Shown piece by piece: positions 12,601 to 20,479 of a stretch of DNA of 20,810 nucleotides (the stretch's first letter is position 1; each line of letters starts with the position of its first letter). Source of the DNA: a virus; IMG/VR virus record IMGVR_UViG_3300020469_000322, positions 1 to 20,810 of that record; one strand, given 5' to 3'. Position numbers and translations under genes: made by a program. The notes under the pieces are model-generated. The model ran no database searches, was not told the DNA's origin, and was given only the letters and a program-made list of their open reading frames with translations.

Positions 12601-14357
12601 GCTTGTCTTTGATACCACCCAGTAGGTCTAGGTCTAACTCTTCCAGCAGTTTGATCTGAAGATTGTAAACCTATTTTAATTTGAGATACTGCATTATCAT
12701 ATAATTCTTTACTAGGTTTATAACTAGGATTTTCAAAAGCTTCATAAGTTTTTCTAAGATATTTACCCATATTAGAGTTAATTTGTTCTCTAATTTTTTT
12801 AGGTATATATTTAGATTGAGCTAACATAGTACTTAAGTTATCAATGTTCTCTCGTGCTGCTAAAGCATGTGGTTGAATTTGTTTTGGTAAATCTTTTAGT
12901 TTAACTAATTTTTTATTTTTCTTTTGTCCAGTTAAATAATACTGAAATAAATCTTCAATTTGATCTTCTGTATATTTACCTTCTTTAGAAATTTTTTTAA
13001 TAGAGGTTACTAATTTTGAATGTATATCCATTGCCCTAGCTGACCAAGCAATTTTATTATATTCTGATTTCTTAATAATATCTAACATACCCGGAGCATA
13101 CATACCACCTCTAGTTGTTAAAGCATAAGTAGTTTCTTGTAACATTCGCCACCCTTTATTAGCAAGACTATCTTTACTTGCGAAAGAAGAGTTTAGGTCA
13201 CGGATAATTGGAACGTCAATTTTTTGTTTTACTGGTTTTACAATTTTGTTTGCTGAATCAGATTGTCTAGAAACATTTATAAATTCTTTAAAACGAGCAA
13301 CACCTTCTGGTCCAGATTCTTTAATTTTATTTACTAAATTTGTAACACCTTTTACAGCAAGTTTACCTGCTCCTAGTGTAACTCCAAATGCTGAACTAAA
13401 TACAACACCATCTAATAATAAACTTAATCGTCTGGCTGCTTCTGGACTGTCTTCATCAGCATCTAAATAATCAAACAAAGCAGACAACTTAGTATCATCA
13501 TCTCCTATAAAATTAGAAATACCACCAGCTACAATTGCAAAATCAGGGTCGTCTACAAATGTAAATTGAGCAGCAACCTCTGCTTTTATTAATGGTTCAA
13601 ATTTTTCTAATCTACCAATTCTGGTATCTGCTCTACTTTCTAAAGTTTTTTGAATTTTAGAAGGTCTTCCTCTTTTCCTTCTCGGAGCAGATAGTCCTTT
13701 TTTAACAACTTCTAAACCAGCTTTAGTAGGTCTTTTTGTTATTGCCATTCCAGCTATTAATTCACTAACAGGTCTACTAATAGCTTCTGCAGTTGTTGTT
13801 GCTTCTTCTAACTCATAATAAGTTTCACCAGTTTTAGCATCTACTTTTGTTTCGTAAATATCTTTACCAGCTAGATTTCTAAAAAACTTATCTGTATTTC
13901 TTCTAATCTCTGTTTCATTTGGTAAAACTGCTCCAGTTATTTTTCCTGTACCGGGTACAAGAGTATCACTTACTCTCGTTACTACACCCCTACCTAAATT
14001 TAAAAGAGCTTCAGTAGCTTCACTATAAGGAGTAACAACAGCTCGTCTTGTACTTTTCCAACCTCTACCTTCTTCTTTAGCTATTTTTTCTAACTCGCTA
14101 ACACCAAATAAAGATTTGTAATATTCGGGATTATCTTTTAGTTTATCTTCAGGTTTAGTAGGATCAAAAAATTCTTTTATTGTGTGGTCAAATTTAGTTT
14201 CTGCACCCTCAATAGATAACTTTACAAATTCATCAAAGTCATAATTTTGATTAAAAACTTTTTTAGAATTGTAAAGAGTTTCTAATTCTTGAATATCAGT
14301 TTCTAGATTTCTAGTTTTACGAATACTATCTTTATAGATTTCAAAGCGTGATGCCAT
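9609..14357 (-). CDS. Giant virion protein, probable DNA-ejection (internal virion) protein
   Basis: At 1582 aa this is the largest gene in the window and resembles, in size and position, the giant ejection proteins of podoviruses (T7 gp16 is 1318 aa). It is mostly helical and Lys/Asn-rich. Visible parts are an AT-hook-like motif (RRKRGRPSK, residues 226-234), a hydrophobic Gly/Ala-rich segment (about 310-345, LLLDGVVFSSAFGVTLGAG) that may insert in a membrane, a central region near residue 750 (THVRNTVGGGLILMRNGM), and a C-terminal domain (about 1442-1582) with a lysozyme/transglycosylase-like SSAAGYHQF motif. AAGGAT precedes the ATG. The gene follows the 551-aa gene after 9 bases. An alternative is a large polyvalent protein with unknown enzymatic parts. 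Confidence 0.8.
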   Translation of the reverse strand: MASRFEIYKDSIRKTRNLETDIQELETLYNSKKVFNQNYDFDEFVKLSIEGAETKFDHTIKEFFDPTKPEDKLKDNPEYYKSLFGVSELEKIAKEEGRGWKSTRRAVVTPYSEATEALLNLGRGVVTRVSDTLVPGTGKITGAVLPNETEIRRNTDKFFRNLAGKDIYETKVDAKTGETYYELEEATTTAEAISRPVSELIAGMAITKRPTKAGLEVVKKGLSAPRRKRGRPSKIQKTLESRADTRIGRLEKFEPLIKAEVAAQFTFVDDPDFAIVAGGISNFIGDDDTKLSALFDYLDADEDSPEAARRLSLLLDGVVFSSAFGVTLGAGKLAVKGVTNLVNKIKESGPEGVARFKEFINVSRQSDSANKIVKPVKQKIDVPIIRDLNSSFASKDSLANKGWRMLQETTYALTTRGGMYAPGMLDIIKKSEYNKIAWSARAMDIHSKLVTSIKKISKEGKYTEDQIEDLFQYYLTGQKKNKKLVKLKDLPKQIQPHALAARENIDNLSTMLAQSKYIPKKIREQINSNMGKYLRKTYEAFENPSYKPSKELYDNAVSQIKIGLQSSDQTAGRVRPRPTGWYQRQAEKYVDNLLNKNKGKSFNNFESHINSVFGTKNAEKVFKARKNISPAIDELLGGKVSASTSVFRTIETLSSEITQYKLMDDLYKDGLGKWFFKGTGKYSVAPDKKMEASKIVGKGFHKLNGVNTTEGIANLFSKMKNVPDPGKLAMAYGYALKLKGFSQAAATVYNGTTHVRNTVGGGLILMRNGMNPFTSDTTDALKILDNQINPLKSPLSKDAALTEIYEEYQRLGLVNQNVRVGEFKKLFNDYVSTKNNSLITNPKVASSKLARVNKNLTNVYVAEDDMWRIAGYNKELQTLQKAYPNKSIDVLKQEAADIIRDTMPTYDLIAPGIQQLRKLPVGNFFSFTAEQYRNNYNTLMRGMKEIRTGNEVMVERGMKRLASQIAVTYGMGKGATDLSKKVWGVTDEDERAIRHLNLPEWSKNSALIFDRDEDGNIEYIDLTYTDPSAPITDVFRAFLNEATDPTIPSKFVGDKVLNGMKESMMLFLKPFTGPAILTDKVLDVTFNQGKDYETGRLIPDYNPGEGGLSYNNLMASFNHLATGVIPREIQDDLSLLGGKKAERIKKGELSLGTELFSRLTGQRTITVKPSSIKRSLSFKMYDLSNKNKEQKDYITSNIIEGRTPQQILNTYQKANSSYYKSFTDAKLALEAARHFNTDIKTISNTAQSALRYFTSSERNNFLASNNSFVPLRLTEYQLKSIKRKVDFSKGMTFSNFYDEYNNLLLDYHYLPIIEDIDNQYRIYTPMELMRTRKSVGGIVEGEYNVPFTKENPADRVDPFTGEPYQEQMDRLGFNEGTFAGTIKDTIKEAYNKSAAFVDGLNRQNDPNFNSFQNDILSYHYNRMLNENPEYAEQANIDLFKKRMQDLEQNTRNIESSNRNVPKGGNLRGSSAAGYHQFLEGTLPVAYNRTLKRLPEDKRNLFTPIPKDNDASKLSSDTQTLLFYGNILEAKGSDKYLVPYLLGGDQQAGKDAYLYNHHTLSSKNPKFNQETIDRVNELWTIHD
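9612..10034 (-). other. Lysozyme/transglycosylase-like C-terminal domain of the 1582-aa protein
   Basis: Residues 1442-1582 contain GSSAAGYHQFLEGTLP, the pattern S-S/T-A-x-G-x-x-Q-F/L seen after the catalytic glutamate in lysozyme-fold muramidases and transglycosylases such as lambda R (STGAGRYQLL). Later LSSDTQTLLFYGNIL resembles the S-x-x-x-Q-D helix of that fold. Candidate catalytic residues are Glu1447 or Glu1454. This is a motif-level call. Confidence 0.5.
13656..13682 (-). other. AT-hook-like motif in the 1582-aa protein
   Basis: Residues 226-234 read RRKRGRPSK, matching the AT-hook core RGRP with basic flanks, which binds the minor groove of AT-rich DNA. It sits in a basic linker after about 220 residues. 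Confidence 0.6.
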
Positions 14358-14366
14358 TAACTATCC

Positions 14367-16022
14367 TTAATAAGTGTCAGGGTCTGCCGGATCAAAGTCT
14401 GATGTTGTTGTTTTTAATCTGGATGTAATTTGGTCGTATCCCGGTATATCTAAATCGTCTTCTCCTGTTATATCTAACAAACGTTTTGTTGTTCTAATTC
14501 TATTGTCAATGTATTGTTTCTTTTGTAATTCAAAAAACTCATTAGCATAGTTTCCATTGTCAATACGTAATCTATTATCCGAAGCACTCAAACCACCTAG
14601 TTTTCCAAGCTCTGTTAATTCTGCGTATGCTTCTGGGTTAGTCTCACTAAATACAGCTTTTATCTCATCACTAACTGGTGTATTTTTAATTGCTTGAATT
14701 GTTAATGTGTTTCCTAATTCAATTTCAGCAGCTATAGAAGAAGAAGTTTCTTTCCATACAGCTTGTCCAATTTGTTCCTTAGTAAGCAGACCTCTACCTT
14801 TAGCAATTTGAGCTTTCATATATAAGTTATCTTGTTCTTTTAAGAAAGCTTCTTGTTCTTTAATGTATTGGTCTGAACCCGGAACACCACTAAATGTTCT
14901 ATTATTTGCTTCTATTGCTAGTTCACCATAGAACCTTGCATCATCTAATAAGTCTTGATTTAAATTTGTAATACCAGTAGCTTTACGTATTTCAGCAGCT
15001 AATGCTCTTTCTTTTTGATTTTGTGTCATATTGTTTATAACATCAGGACTTGAATTAAAACGATCTGTTGCTTCTTTAATTTTTTCTTTATTTTCAACTA
15101 AGTAACCTTGAACAATGTTAGATGTAATAATCTCTTCTGCTTTTCCTAAAGTTTGTAATGATGGGTCAAGCTGTAAGAATTCTCTTTGTGAAGCATTATA
15201 AATTCCCGGATTTTGAGAATTAGTAAGATTAAATTTATCCATTTCTTTTATAAACTCTGTTCCAGTAATTCTAATCTTTTTAAGTTCTAACACTGGTAAA
15301 TTTGGTGTTTTTCCTTTACTTGATGGTTTGTTGTAAAGATTTTTTTCACTTAGTAATTTATTGTAAGACTCTTCAGCTTTAATATAATTGCTTTCTAATT
15401 TTTGATCTCTATTTTTACCTATACCAACTTTGTTTAACACTTTATGTACTAAACTTAACTCAGTAGGACTAGTAATTTTTCTTCGTTCAGCTTTAAATTT
15501 ATTTAACACTGGTTCAGAGTAAGCTTCAAACGAACCTAACCTACCTGCTTTTTCAGGATCATATTCATTTTTAATAAATGAGTCATATTGATTTGTAGAA
15601 TATTCATTTTTCCAAGTTCGTTTCATTTTGTTGGCATCTTCATTCGAACCATCAAACCTTGTGGACATACCTTGCTCAGTTACATATTTATCAAAAGCTA
15701 ATTCTGCATCTGCATCATAGTATTCAAAAATACCTTTACTCTTAATATCATCATATTTATTTTGTAATTTAAATTGATTATCATAATTAGATTTAGCTTC
15801 TGCAGCAGCAATAATTTTTCTATCTTCTAAATCTTGTAAATTTTGCATAACTTCAGATTCCATTTTACTTTCTCTAGCATTAAATAAAAATGATGCTACT
15901 AATGCATTTCTCCTTCTGTTACTTGTTTTATTATTACCAGAAAAGTAAGCTGCAGCTATATCACCAAACTTTATACCTGCACTTTTTCTACCTAATAAAC
16001 TTGTAAAATCTTTGTTTGCCAT
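14367..16022 (-). CDS. Virion-associated protein of unknown function (551 aa)
   Basis: This is a soluble, highly helical, Lys/Glu/Asn-rich protein. It starts MANKDFTSLLGRKSAG, has a Gly/Ala segment at about residues 16-30, then a basic patch (NRRRN) and long charged helices. No enzyme motif or membrane span is seen. Its position directly upstream of the giant ejection-type protein, with a 9-base gap, and one base after the 197-aa gene suggests a virion internal or tail component, as the gene before gp16 is in T7-like phages. A strong AGAGGAT site precedes the ATG. Assignment as structural rests on context; mass spectrometry of virions would settle it. Confidence 0.72.
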   Translation of the reverse strand: MANKDFTSLLGRKSAGIKFGDIAAAYFSGNNKTSNRRRNALVASFLFNARESKMESEVMQNLQDLEDRKIIAAAEAKSNYDNQFKLQNKYDDIKSKGIFEYYDADAELAFDKYVTEQGMSTRFDGSNEDANKMKRTWKNEYSTNQYDSFIKNEYDPEKAGRLGSFEAYSEPVLNKFKAERRKITSPTELSLVHKVLNKVGIGKNRDQKLESNYIKAEESYNKLLSEKNLYNKPSSKGKTPNLPVLELKKIRITGTEFIKEMDKFNLTNSQNPGIYNASQREFLQLDPSLQTLGKAEEIITSNIVQGYLVENKEKIKEATDRFNSSPDVINNMTQNQKERALAAEIRKATGITNLNQDLLDDARFYGELAIEANNRTFSGVPGSDQYIKEQEAFLKEQDNLYMKAQIAKGRGLLTKEQIGQAVWKETSSSIAAEIELGNTLTIQAIKNTPVSDEIKAVFSETNPEAYAELTELGKLGGLSASDNRLRIDNGNYANEFFELQKKQYIDNRIRTTKRLLDITGEDDLDIPGYDQITSRLKTTTSDFDPADPDTY

Positions 16023-16023
16023 G

Positions 16024-16617
16024 TTACTTATCCTCTTTACCTAATAAACTATTAGGTTGTTCTTGTTTTTCTAATAAACCTTTTGGTAATTCAATTTGTT
16101 CTATTTGTTCTCTAACTTCTACTGGTATAGTTTGTGGATTAATCCTATTAATGGTTTGATTTTTAATTTCTTGTAAAGCTGTTAAACCACTTTTCAAAGT
16201 TTTTTCTTGTTGTTCCCCAGTTATTTCTGGTTCTTTATCATCTTCCCCTGTATCAACAATATATTTAATATTTGCTTTCTCAGCCAATGCCATAATCATA
16301 TACATGGTTGGCTCCATTAATAATGACATTAAATCTGGATTCCACTTACCTTCTAAAAACCCAGAATACAAAACAATAGATGCAAGGTCTATAACACCTA
16401 CACCATTTGAAACTGACTCTAATAAGTTAGGAACTGTTTCTGGAGTTGTTAATACGCTAAATACATACAAAGATGCTTCTTTAGTATTAACAAACTCTGG
16501 TGGTTGTTCCCACTTATAAGGTTGCTTTGGGTCATTTGTAAGGGATTGTCCGGGTATAGATTTACCTGTAGCTAAACTATTACCTAAAAATTCTACTGCT
16601 TTTTCTGATATTGCCAT
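16024..16617 (-). CDS. Conserved marine-phage structural-type protein (197 aa)
   Basis: The N-terminal part holds a distinctive motif (IPGQSLTNDPKQPYKWEQPP, residues 21-40), followed by a mostly helical domain with GKWNPDLMSLLMEPTMYMIM and an acidic, Gln/Glu-rich C-terminal tail that ends in a Leu-Leu pair motif (NSLLGKEDK). I recognise the PGQSLTN-x-P-x2-PYxWEQPP motif from virion-region proteins of marine podoviruses and cyanomyoviruses, where it is annotated as hypothetical or structural. The length is typical. The gene abuts its neighbours by 1 and 4 bases, and an AGGATAGGA site precedes the ATG. The molecular role is unknown. Confidence 0.75.
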   Translation of the reverse strand: MAISEKAVEFLGNSLATGKSIPGQSLTNDPKQPYKWEQPPEFVNTKEASLYVFSVLTTPETVPNLLESVSNGVGVIDLASIVLYSGFLEGKWNPDLMSLLMEPTMYMIMALAEKANIKYIVDTGEDDKEPEITGEQQEKTLKSGLTALQEIKNQTINRINPQTIPVEVREQIEQIELPKGLLEKQEQPNSLLGKEDK

Positions 16618-16621
16618 GTTC

Positions 16622-17788
16622 CTATCCTATTGCTTGTGGAGTTGCTAATGGTTGATAAAATTGTGATAAATAATTTGTAGACCCTGTACCATAAAGAGTT
16701 TGTTGAGATAACTCTTGGAAGCTCGGTATACGTGTCATACCTGTAGCTGCCATTGCTGAAGGTCCGACTGCTTGTATGTAATTTGCTTGTGCAGCTTCTG
16801 CTAATGGTTGAGATGCAACACCAGCACTTCTAAATGGTTCTTCGTAATCACCCTGTAAAGCTCCCATAATTGCACCTGTTGTAACACCTTGTATAGTATC
16901 ACCGACAAAATCATCACCAAATAATTTACCATCTTCACCTAATATTTTGTCTTTAGCAAAATTATAACCTCTTTCAAATATATTTGGAGTACTAGCAGTA
17001 GCTGCTTTTGATGTAGTAGTAGTTCCTAAAGCGTTAGGAACAGTAACTGCTAATTGTTCTGCAGCAGTACCAGTAACTCCTCCTACACCTCCTATTGAAG
17101 GTATACCAGTTGCTGAAACAGAAGCAGCACCGGGAAGAGTACTAGCAGTGGTAGCTAATTGTTGAGATGCTGTACCTGTTACTGCTGTTCCTGTTCCAGA
17201 TGAAAATGCAGTTGGAACTGTAGATGTTAATTGTTTTGAAATATTAACTTGCTCTGCAATATTATTTTTAACAACAGATAAAGTTTGATCTAATGCAGGT
17301 ACAGCTTCTTTAATAAGACTATCTGTAATAGTTGGGTAAACATTTGTAGACCCTGTAATAGCAGCACTATCAATTGCTGCAATTGCTGAATTAGCTTTTT
17401 CCATATTATTAGTTGCGGTAGCTATTTGACTAGCCATTGTTTGATTAGCTGCTGATTTTTTTACAGCTTCGGTTGCTAAGTTTTCACCAGCTAATAAAGC
17501 TGTTTCACTTAGTTTTGCCGATGCACCTACTGATTGTACTCCTGATGCAGCTATGGCTTCTGCAGCAGCAGCTTCACTTGCAGCAGTTGCAGCAGTTTGT
17601 GTGGCTGCAGTTGTTCCTGCTTTAGCTGCACCGCCAAAGACACTTTGTGCCCACCCTGTTAATCCTTTAGCTACTGGACCCATAAGCATGTATAATCCTA
17701 CAGCACCTATGACAGAACCTAATTTACTTCCAAAAACTTTATTAAGTTTTTTACTTATTTTTCTACCTATTTTTCTTAACCATCCCAT
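16622..17788 (-). CDS. Ala/Thr-rich virion protein with basic N-terminus (388 aa)
   Basis: The N-terminal 20 residues are strongly basic and amphipathic (WLRKIGRKISKKLNKVFG) and are followed by a hydrophobic segment (about 25-48, SVIGAVGLYMLMGPVAKGL) that could insert in a membrane. The middle is Ala/Thr/Ser-rich with few charged residues and has three loose repeats around KQLTSTVPTAF, QQLATTASTLPG and EQLAVTVPNALG (residues 185-255). The C-terminal part (270-388) is more ordered, with GDDFVGDTIQGVTTGAIMGAL. This composition is common in small ejection proteins of podoviruses, which form membrane channels, so that role is plausible but not shown. The gap to the previous gene is 3 bases and an AGAGGAT site precedes the ATG. 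Confidence 0.72.
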   Translation of the reverse strand: MGWLRKIGRKISKKLNKVFGSKLGSVIGAVGLYMLMGPVAKGLTGWAQSVFGGAAKAGTTAATQTAATAASEAAAAEAIAASGVQSVGASAKLSETALLAGENLATEAVKKSAANQTMASQIATATNNMEKANSAIAAIDSAAITGSTNVYPTITDSLIKEAVPALDQTLSVVKNNIAEQVNISKQLTSTVPTAFSSGTGTAVTGTASQQLATTASTLPGAASVSATGIPSIGGVGGVTGTAAEQLAVTVPNALGTTTTSKAATASTPNIFERGYNFAKDKILGEDGKLFGDDFVGDTIQGVTTGAIMGALQGDYEEPFRSAGVASQPLAEAAQANYIQAVGPSAMAATGMTRIPSFQELSQQTLYGTGSTNYLSQFYQPLATPQAIG

Positions 17789-17791
17789 AAT

Positions 17792-20209
17792 TTAAAATCC
17801 TCTTCCACTTATATAATCTTCGTATGGATCATATGAATAACCAGCATTAAATGAATTACTTACTGTACCTAAAAGACCTGTTAGAAAATCATCATATTTT
17901 TCACCAGCCTTACCCTCGTTAGCTAAAGCTGTTGAGATTATCTGTGCCTTTCTATTTTCTTCGTTTTCGTAAGCTCTAAAATCAAAGTCAGCTTGATCTC
18001 TTAATTCTTGCCATAAGAATGATTGAGACTGCATACTTAAACCAAAAGCATTCTGTGCATTCTGCATATTAATTTGATTTTGTGCAGCAGTATTAACTGT
18101 ATTAGCTTGTCTTCTCCATTGAACATTAGAAGCTTCAACAGCAGCAGCATTTTGTGCGTTCCATTGATTCCTTGCAAAGTCTTGTTGAGAATTAAACTGG
18201 TCTACTTGTGTTACTAACTGAGCATTAAATTTATTTAAATCAGCTTCTCTTTGTGAATCTCTGGCTGCAGCAGCGTTATTTTGAGTAGCGTTAAACTGTT
18301 CCATAGCATTTGTTTGAGAAGCATTGTACTGATTCATCTGTGCATTAAGATTTGTCATAAACTGATTTGTTTGATTTTCACTAGCAGCATTAAACTGAGC
18401 TGCAGCATTTTGAGCTGATTGATTACTTAATAATCTTTGTTGATTTTGTTGAGCTTTTAAAACATTAGCTTGTTGATTATTACTTAGATTAGTTAAATCC
18501 ATTTGTAAGAATGCTTGAGCATTTTGTATTTGTGTACGTTGATTAAAGTCTGCTTCAGTTAAGTTAGCCTGAGACATTAATGCTGCATCTTGTATAATAG
18601 TTTGTTGGTCCATTGTAGCATTTGTAATACCTACAGTTTGTAAGAACTTACTATTAGAAAGTGCTATCTGTTGGTCAGAACTAAACTGAGCCATATTCAT
18701 TTGGAAAACGTTACTAGCATTTGTTAATGCTGTTTGTTGTACTCTTGCAGCATTAGACTCTGCTTCTTGAGCTTCTATAGCTCTTTGCTGTCCTACACTA
18801 GTTTGTATAGCTTGTGCATTAGACTGAGCCATTGGCATAGCTGATGTTATAATAGCATTAAACAAGGCATCTCTACCTACTGTAGATGCTGACATACCAC
18901 GTTGAGCTAACATAGATTCTACTGATGCAACAGCAGGTCTTGCCCATGCAGGAATTTCACCTTCTTCAATACCACTTAATAAACTGTCTAACTGATTAGA
19001 TACTAATGCTTCTTGTGGTAATCCTTCAATAATACCTCTTTCAGATTCACTAAAGTCTGCTAGTCTATCTTCTAAAGATTCTGGGTCATTACCAAGTTCT
19101 GTAATATCTGCATCACTTAATCCAGCGTTTGATAGTTGTTTCTTAGCTCTTGTAATACGTGATAAAGAACTACCTACGTTAATAGCAGCAGTTGATTTAG
19201 CTCCTTCACTTAACGTACCAACAACTCTTTCAGTTAAAGCACCCTCTGGAATATCAATGGTTGCAGATTGAGTTGGGTCTATACGTTCAACACCTGCAGC
19301 TTGTGCAACAGCATCTGTTGATACTTCTCCAGTTGCAGCATCTACTTTTGCGTCCGGAGTTACAGTGGTTGCTGTCATTTGTGCAGCTTGTATCTCTTGT
19401 GGAGTTTGTGCAGTTGTTACATCACCTGTAGTAACTGTTTCTGGTGTTACTCCTTGTGCAGTAGCTGCTTTTGCTCTTTGTTCAGGAGTAAGAGCATCCA
19501 TTTTTGTTACAACAGTATCAGCAACAACTGGAATTGGATTTCCTTCTTCGTCTAATATAAGATTACCAGCCGAATCTCTTTGCATTCCACCAACTTTTTG
19601 AGCATCTGGAATAACTGCAGATTCAGATACAACACCTTGTGCAGATTGTGTAATAGTATCAGCAGTATCTTCAATACGAGCAGTTCTTTCTCTAGCAGCA
19701 GTAGTATCTATAATAAGTTGAGAACGTGCTGCTGCCAATCTAGCTTCTTCTGCTGCTAATCTAGCTTCTTCTGCTAATCTAGCTTCTTCTGCTAACCTAG
19801 CTTCTTCTGCTAATCTAGCTTCTTCTGCTAATCTAGCTTCTTCTGCTAATCTAGCTTCTTCTGCTAACCTAGCTTCTCTTTCTTCTTGAGTTTCAGTTTC
19901 TTCTGATGGAGGTGTTTCATCTACTACATTATCTTTACCACCACCTACACCACCTATTGATGGTGGTTTTGGAGGTATTTTATCATTAGGGTCTTTATCA
20001 ACAACAGGACTCGGAGCAGGAGTAGTCGTAGGCGTAGGAGTAGGAGTAGGAGTAGTAGTAGGTTCTGGAATATTTGGTTCAGCACGATCACGTTCATCAC
20101 CTCTTCTTTCAGGTCTTCTACCACCTTTCTGATAACCAACTCTACCCCCTTGGGTATAGTCTTCTCTTTTAACTGAACTTCTTTTTCTGTTTTTTCTTTT
20201 ATTAGCCAT
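17792..20209 (-). CDS. Large repeat-rich virion protein with hendecad C-terminus (805 aa)
   Basis: Domains in order: a basic N-terminus (1-40) with GGRVGYQKGG; a Pro/Thr linker (about 48-70); six ARLAEE repeats plus two variants (113-160); an Ala/Thr-rich region (about 170-345); a conserved-looking core (419-470, IPAWARPAVASVESMLAQRG, then SASTVGRDALFNAII); and a long Asn/Gln/Ala helical region (480-760) in which aromatic residues recur every 11 residues. The C-terminus is RAYENEENRKAQII followed by a Tyr/Asp-rich tail. I recognise the core and the C-terminal region from structural proteins of marine podoviruses and cyanophages. The protein probably belongs to the tail or internal virion parts. 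An AGGA site precedes the ATG; the next gene starts 3 bases after its stop. Confidence 0.78.
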   Translation of the reverse strand: MANKRKNRKRSSVKREDYTQGGRVGYQKGGRRPERRGDERDRAEPNIPEPTTTPTPTPTPTTTPAPSPVVDKDPNDKIPPKPPSIGGVGGGKDNVVDETPPSEETETQEEREARLAEEARLAEEARLAEEARLAEEARLAEEARLAEEARLAAEEARLAAARSQLIIDTTAARERTARIEDTADTITQSAQGVVSESAVIPDAQKVGGMQRDSAGNLILDEEGNPIPVVADTVVTKMDALTPEQRAKAATAQGVTPETVTTGDVTTAQTPQEIQAAQMTATTVTPDAKVDAATGEVSTDAVAQAAGVERIDPTQSATIDIPEGALTERVVGTLSEGAKSTAAINVGSSLSRITRAKKQLSNAGLSDADITELGNDPESLEDRLADFSESERGIIEGLPQEALVSNQLDSLLSGIEEGEIPAWARPAVASVESMLAQRGMSASTVGRDALFNAIITSAMPMAQSNAQAIQTSVGQQRAIEAQEAESNAARVQQTALTNASNVFQMNMAQFSSDQQIALSNSKFLQTVGITNATMDQQTIIQDAALMSQANLTEADFNQRTQIQNAQAFLQMDLTNLSNNQQANVLKAQQNQQRLLSNQSAQNAAAQFNAASENQTNQFMTNLNAQMNQYNASQTNAMEQFNATQNNAAAARDSQREADLNKFNAQLVTQVDQFNSQQDFARNQWNAQNAAAVEASNVQWRRQANTVNTAAQNQINMQNAQNAFGLSMQSQSFLWQELRDQADFDFRAYENEENRKAQIISTALANEGKAGEKYDDFLTGLLGTVSNSFNAGYSYDPYEDYISGRGF
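18155..18397 (-). repeat. 33-base-period (11-residue) aromatic repeat in the 805-aa gene
   Basis: Residues Phe606, Phe617, Tyr628, Phe639, Phe661, Phe672 and Trp683 are exactly 11 apart, with one slot (Arg650) skipped. Most are preceded by Gln and followed by Asn-Ala/Ser. This is a hendecad pattern at protein level; the DNA units are diverged. Confidence 0.8.
19730..19873 (-). repeat. 18-base tandem repeat encoding ARLAEE
   Basis: Eight units share the + strand core aatctagcttcttctgct (some with aac for aat): six encode ARLAEE, one has an added Ala codon (ARLAAEE) and the last diverges (ARLAAA). Near-identity of the units at base level points to recent expansion by slippage or recombination. 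The peptide would form a single charged helix or coiled coil. Confidence 0.9.
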
Positions 20210-20231
20210 TATTAAATCCTATATACTTATT

Positions 20232-20474
20232 TTACTTAACTTCAAAGAGTTTGTCAAGTTTTTCACCAATTTTATCTATTCTATCCATGAGGATTCCCAT
20301 ATCATCTTTAAGTTCTGATTTAGTAACATAATCTTTTGCCATCTCTTCACGAGTTTTATTTAAGAGTATGTCAATTCTTTTACTTTCTGAAGCATTTTGT
20401 CTAATACTAAATAAAATTGGTGCAAGTACCAAAGTTATAAAAATGTTCCAAAATAAATAAGGTGTTAGTTCCAT
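20232..20474 (-). CDS. Membrane-anchored coiled-coil protein (80 aa)
   Basis: An N-terminal hydrophobic segment (about residues 5-24, PYLFWNIFITLVLAPILFSI) is followed by a charged helical tail with heptad-like Leu/Ile spacing (RIDILLNKTREEMAKDYVTK, then MDRIDKIGEKLDKLFEVK). The layout is like that of the 122-aa protein at the other end of the - strand block. I recall close relatives starting MELTPYLFWNI in uncultured marine phages, without known function. It begins 5 bases after the stop of the partial gene upstream and precedes the 805-aa gene by 22 bases. A role in virion or membrane contact is speculative. Confidence 0.78.
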   Translation of the reverse strand: MELTPYLFWNIFITLVLAPILFSIRQNASESKRIDILLNKTREEMAKDYVTKSELKDDMGILMDRIDKIGEKLDKLFEVK

Positions 20475-20479
20475 AGTGT

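Noticed and set aside
19730-19873. CRISPR-like array
   Set aside because: Repeats are 18 bases, directly tandem without spacers, and in frame with a protein.
19954-20139. - strand Leu-rich open frame
   Set aside because: Alternative frame of the Pro/Thr linker of the 805-aa gene; low-complexity artefact.
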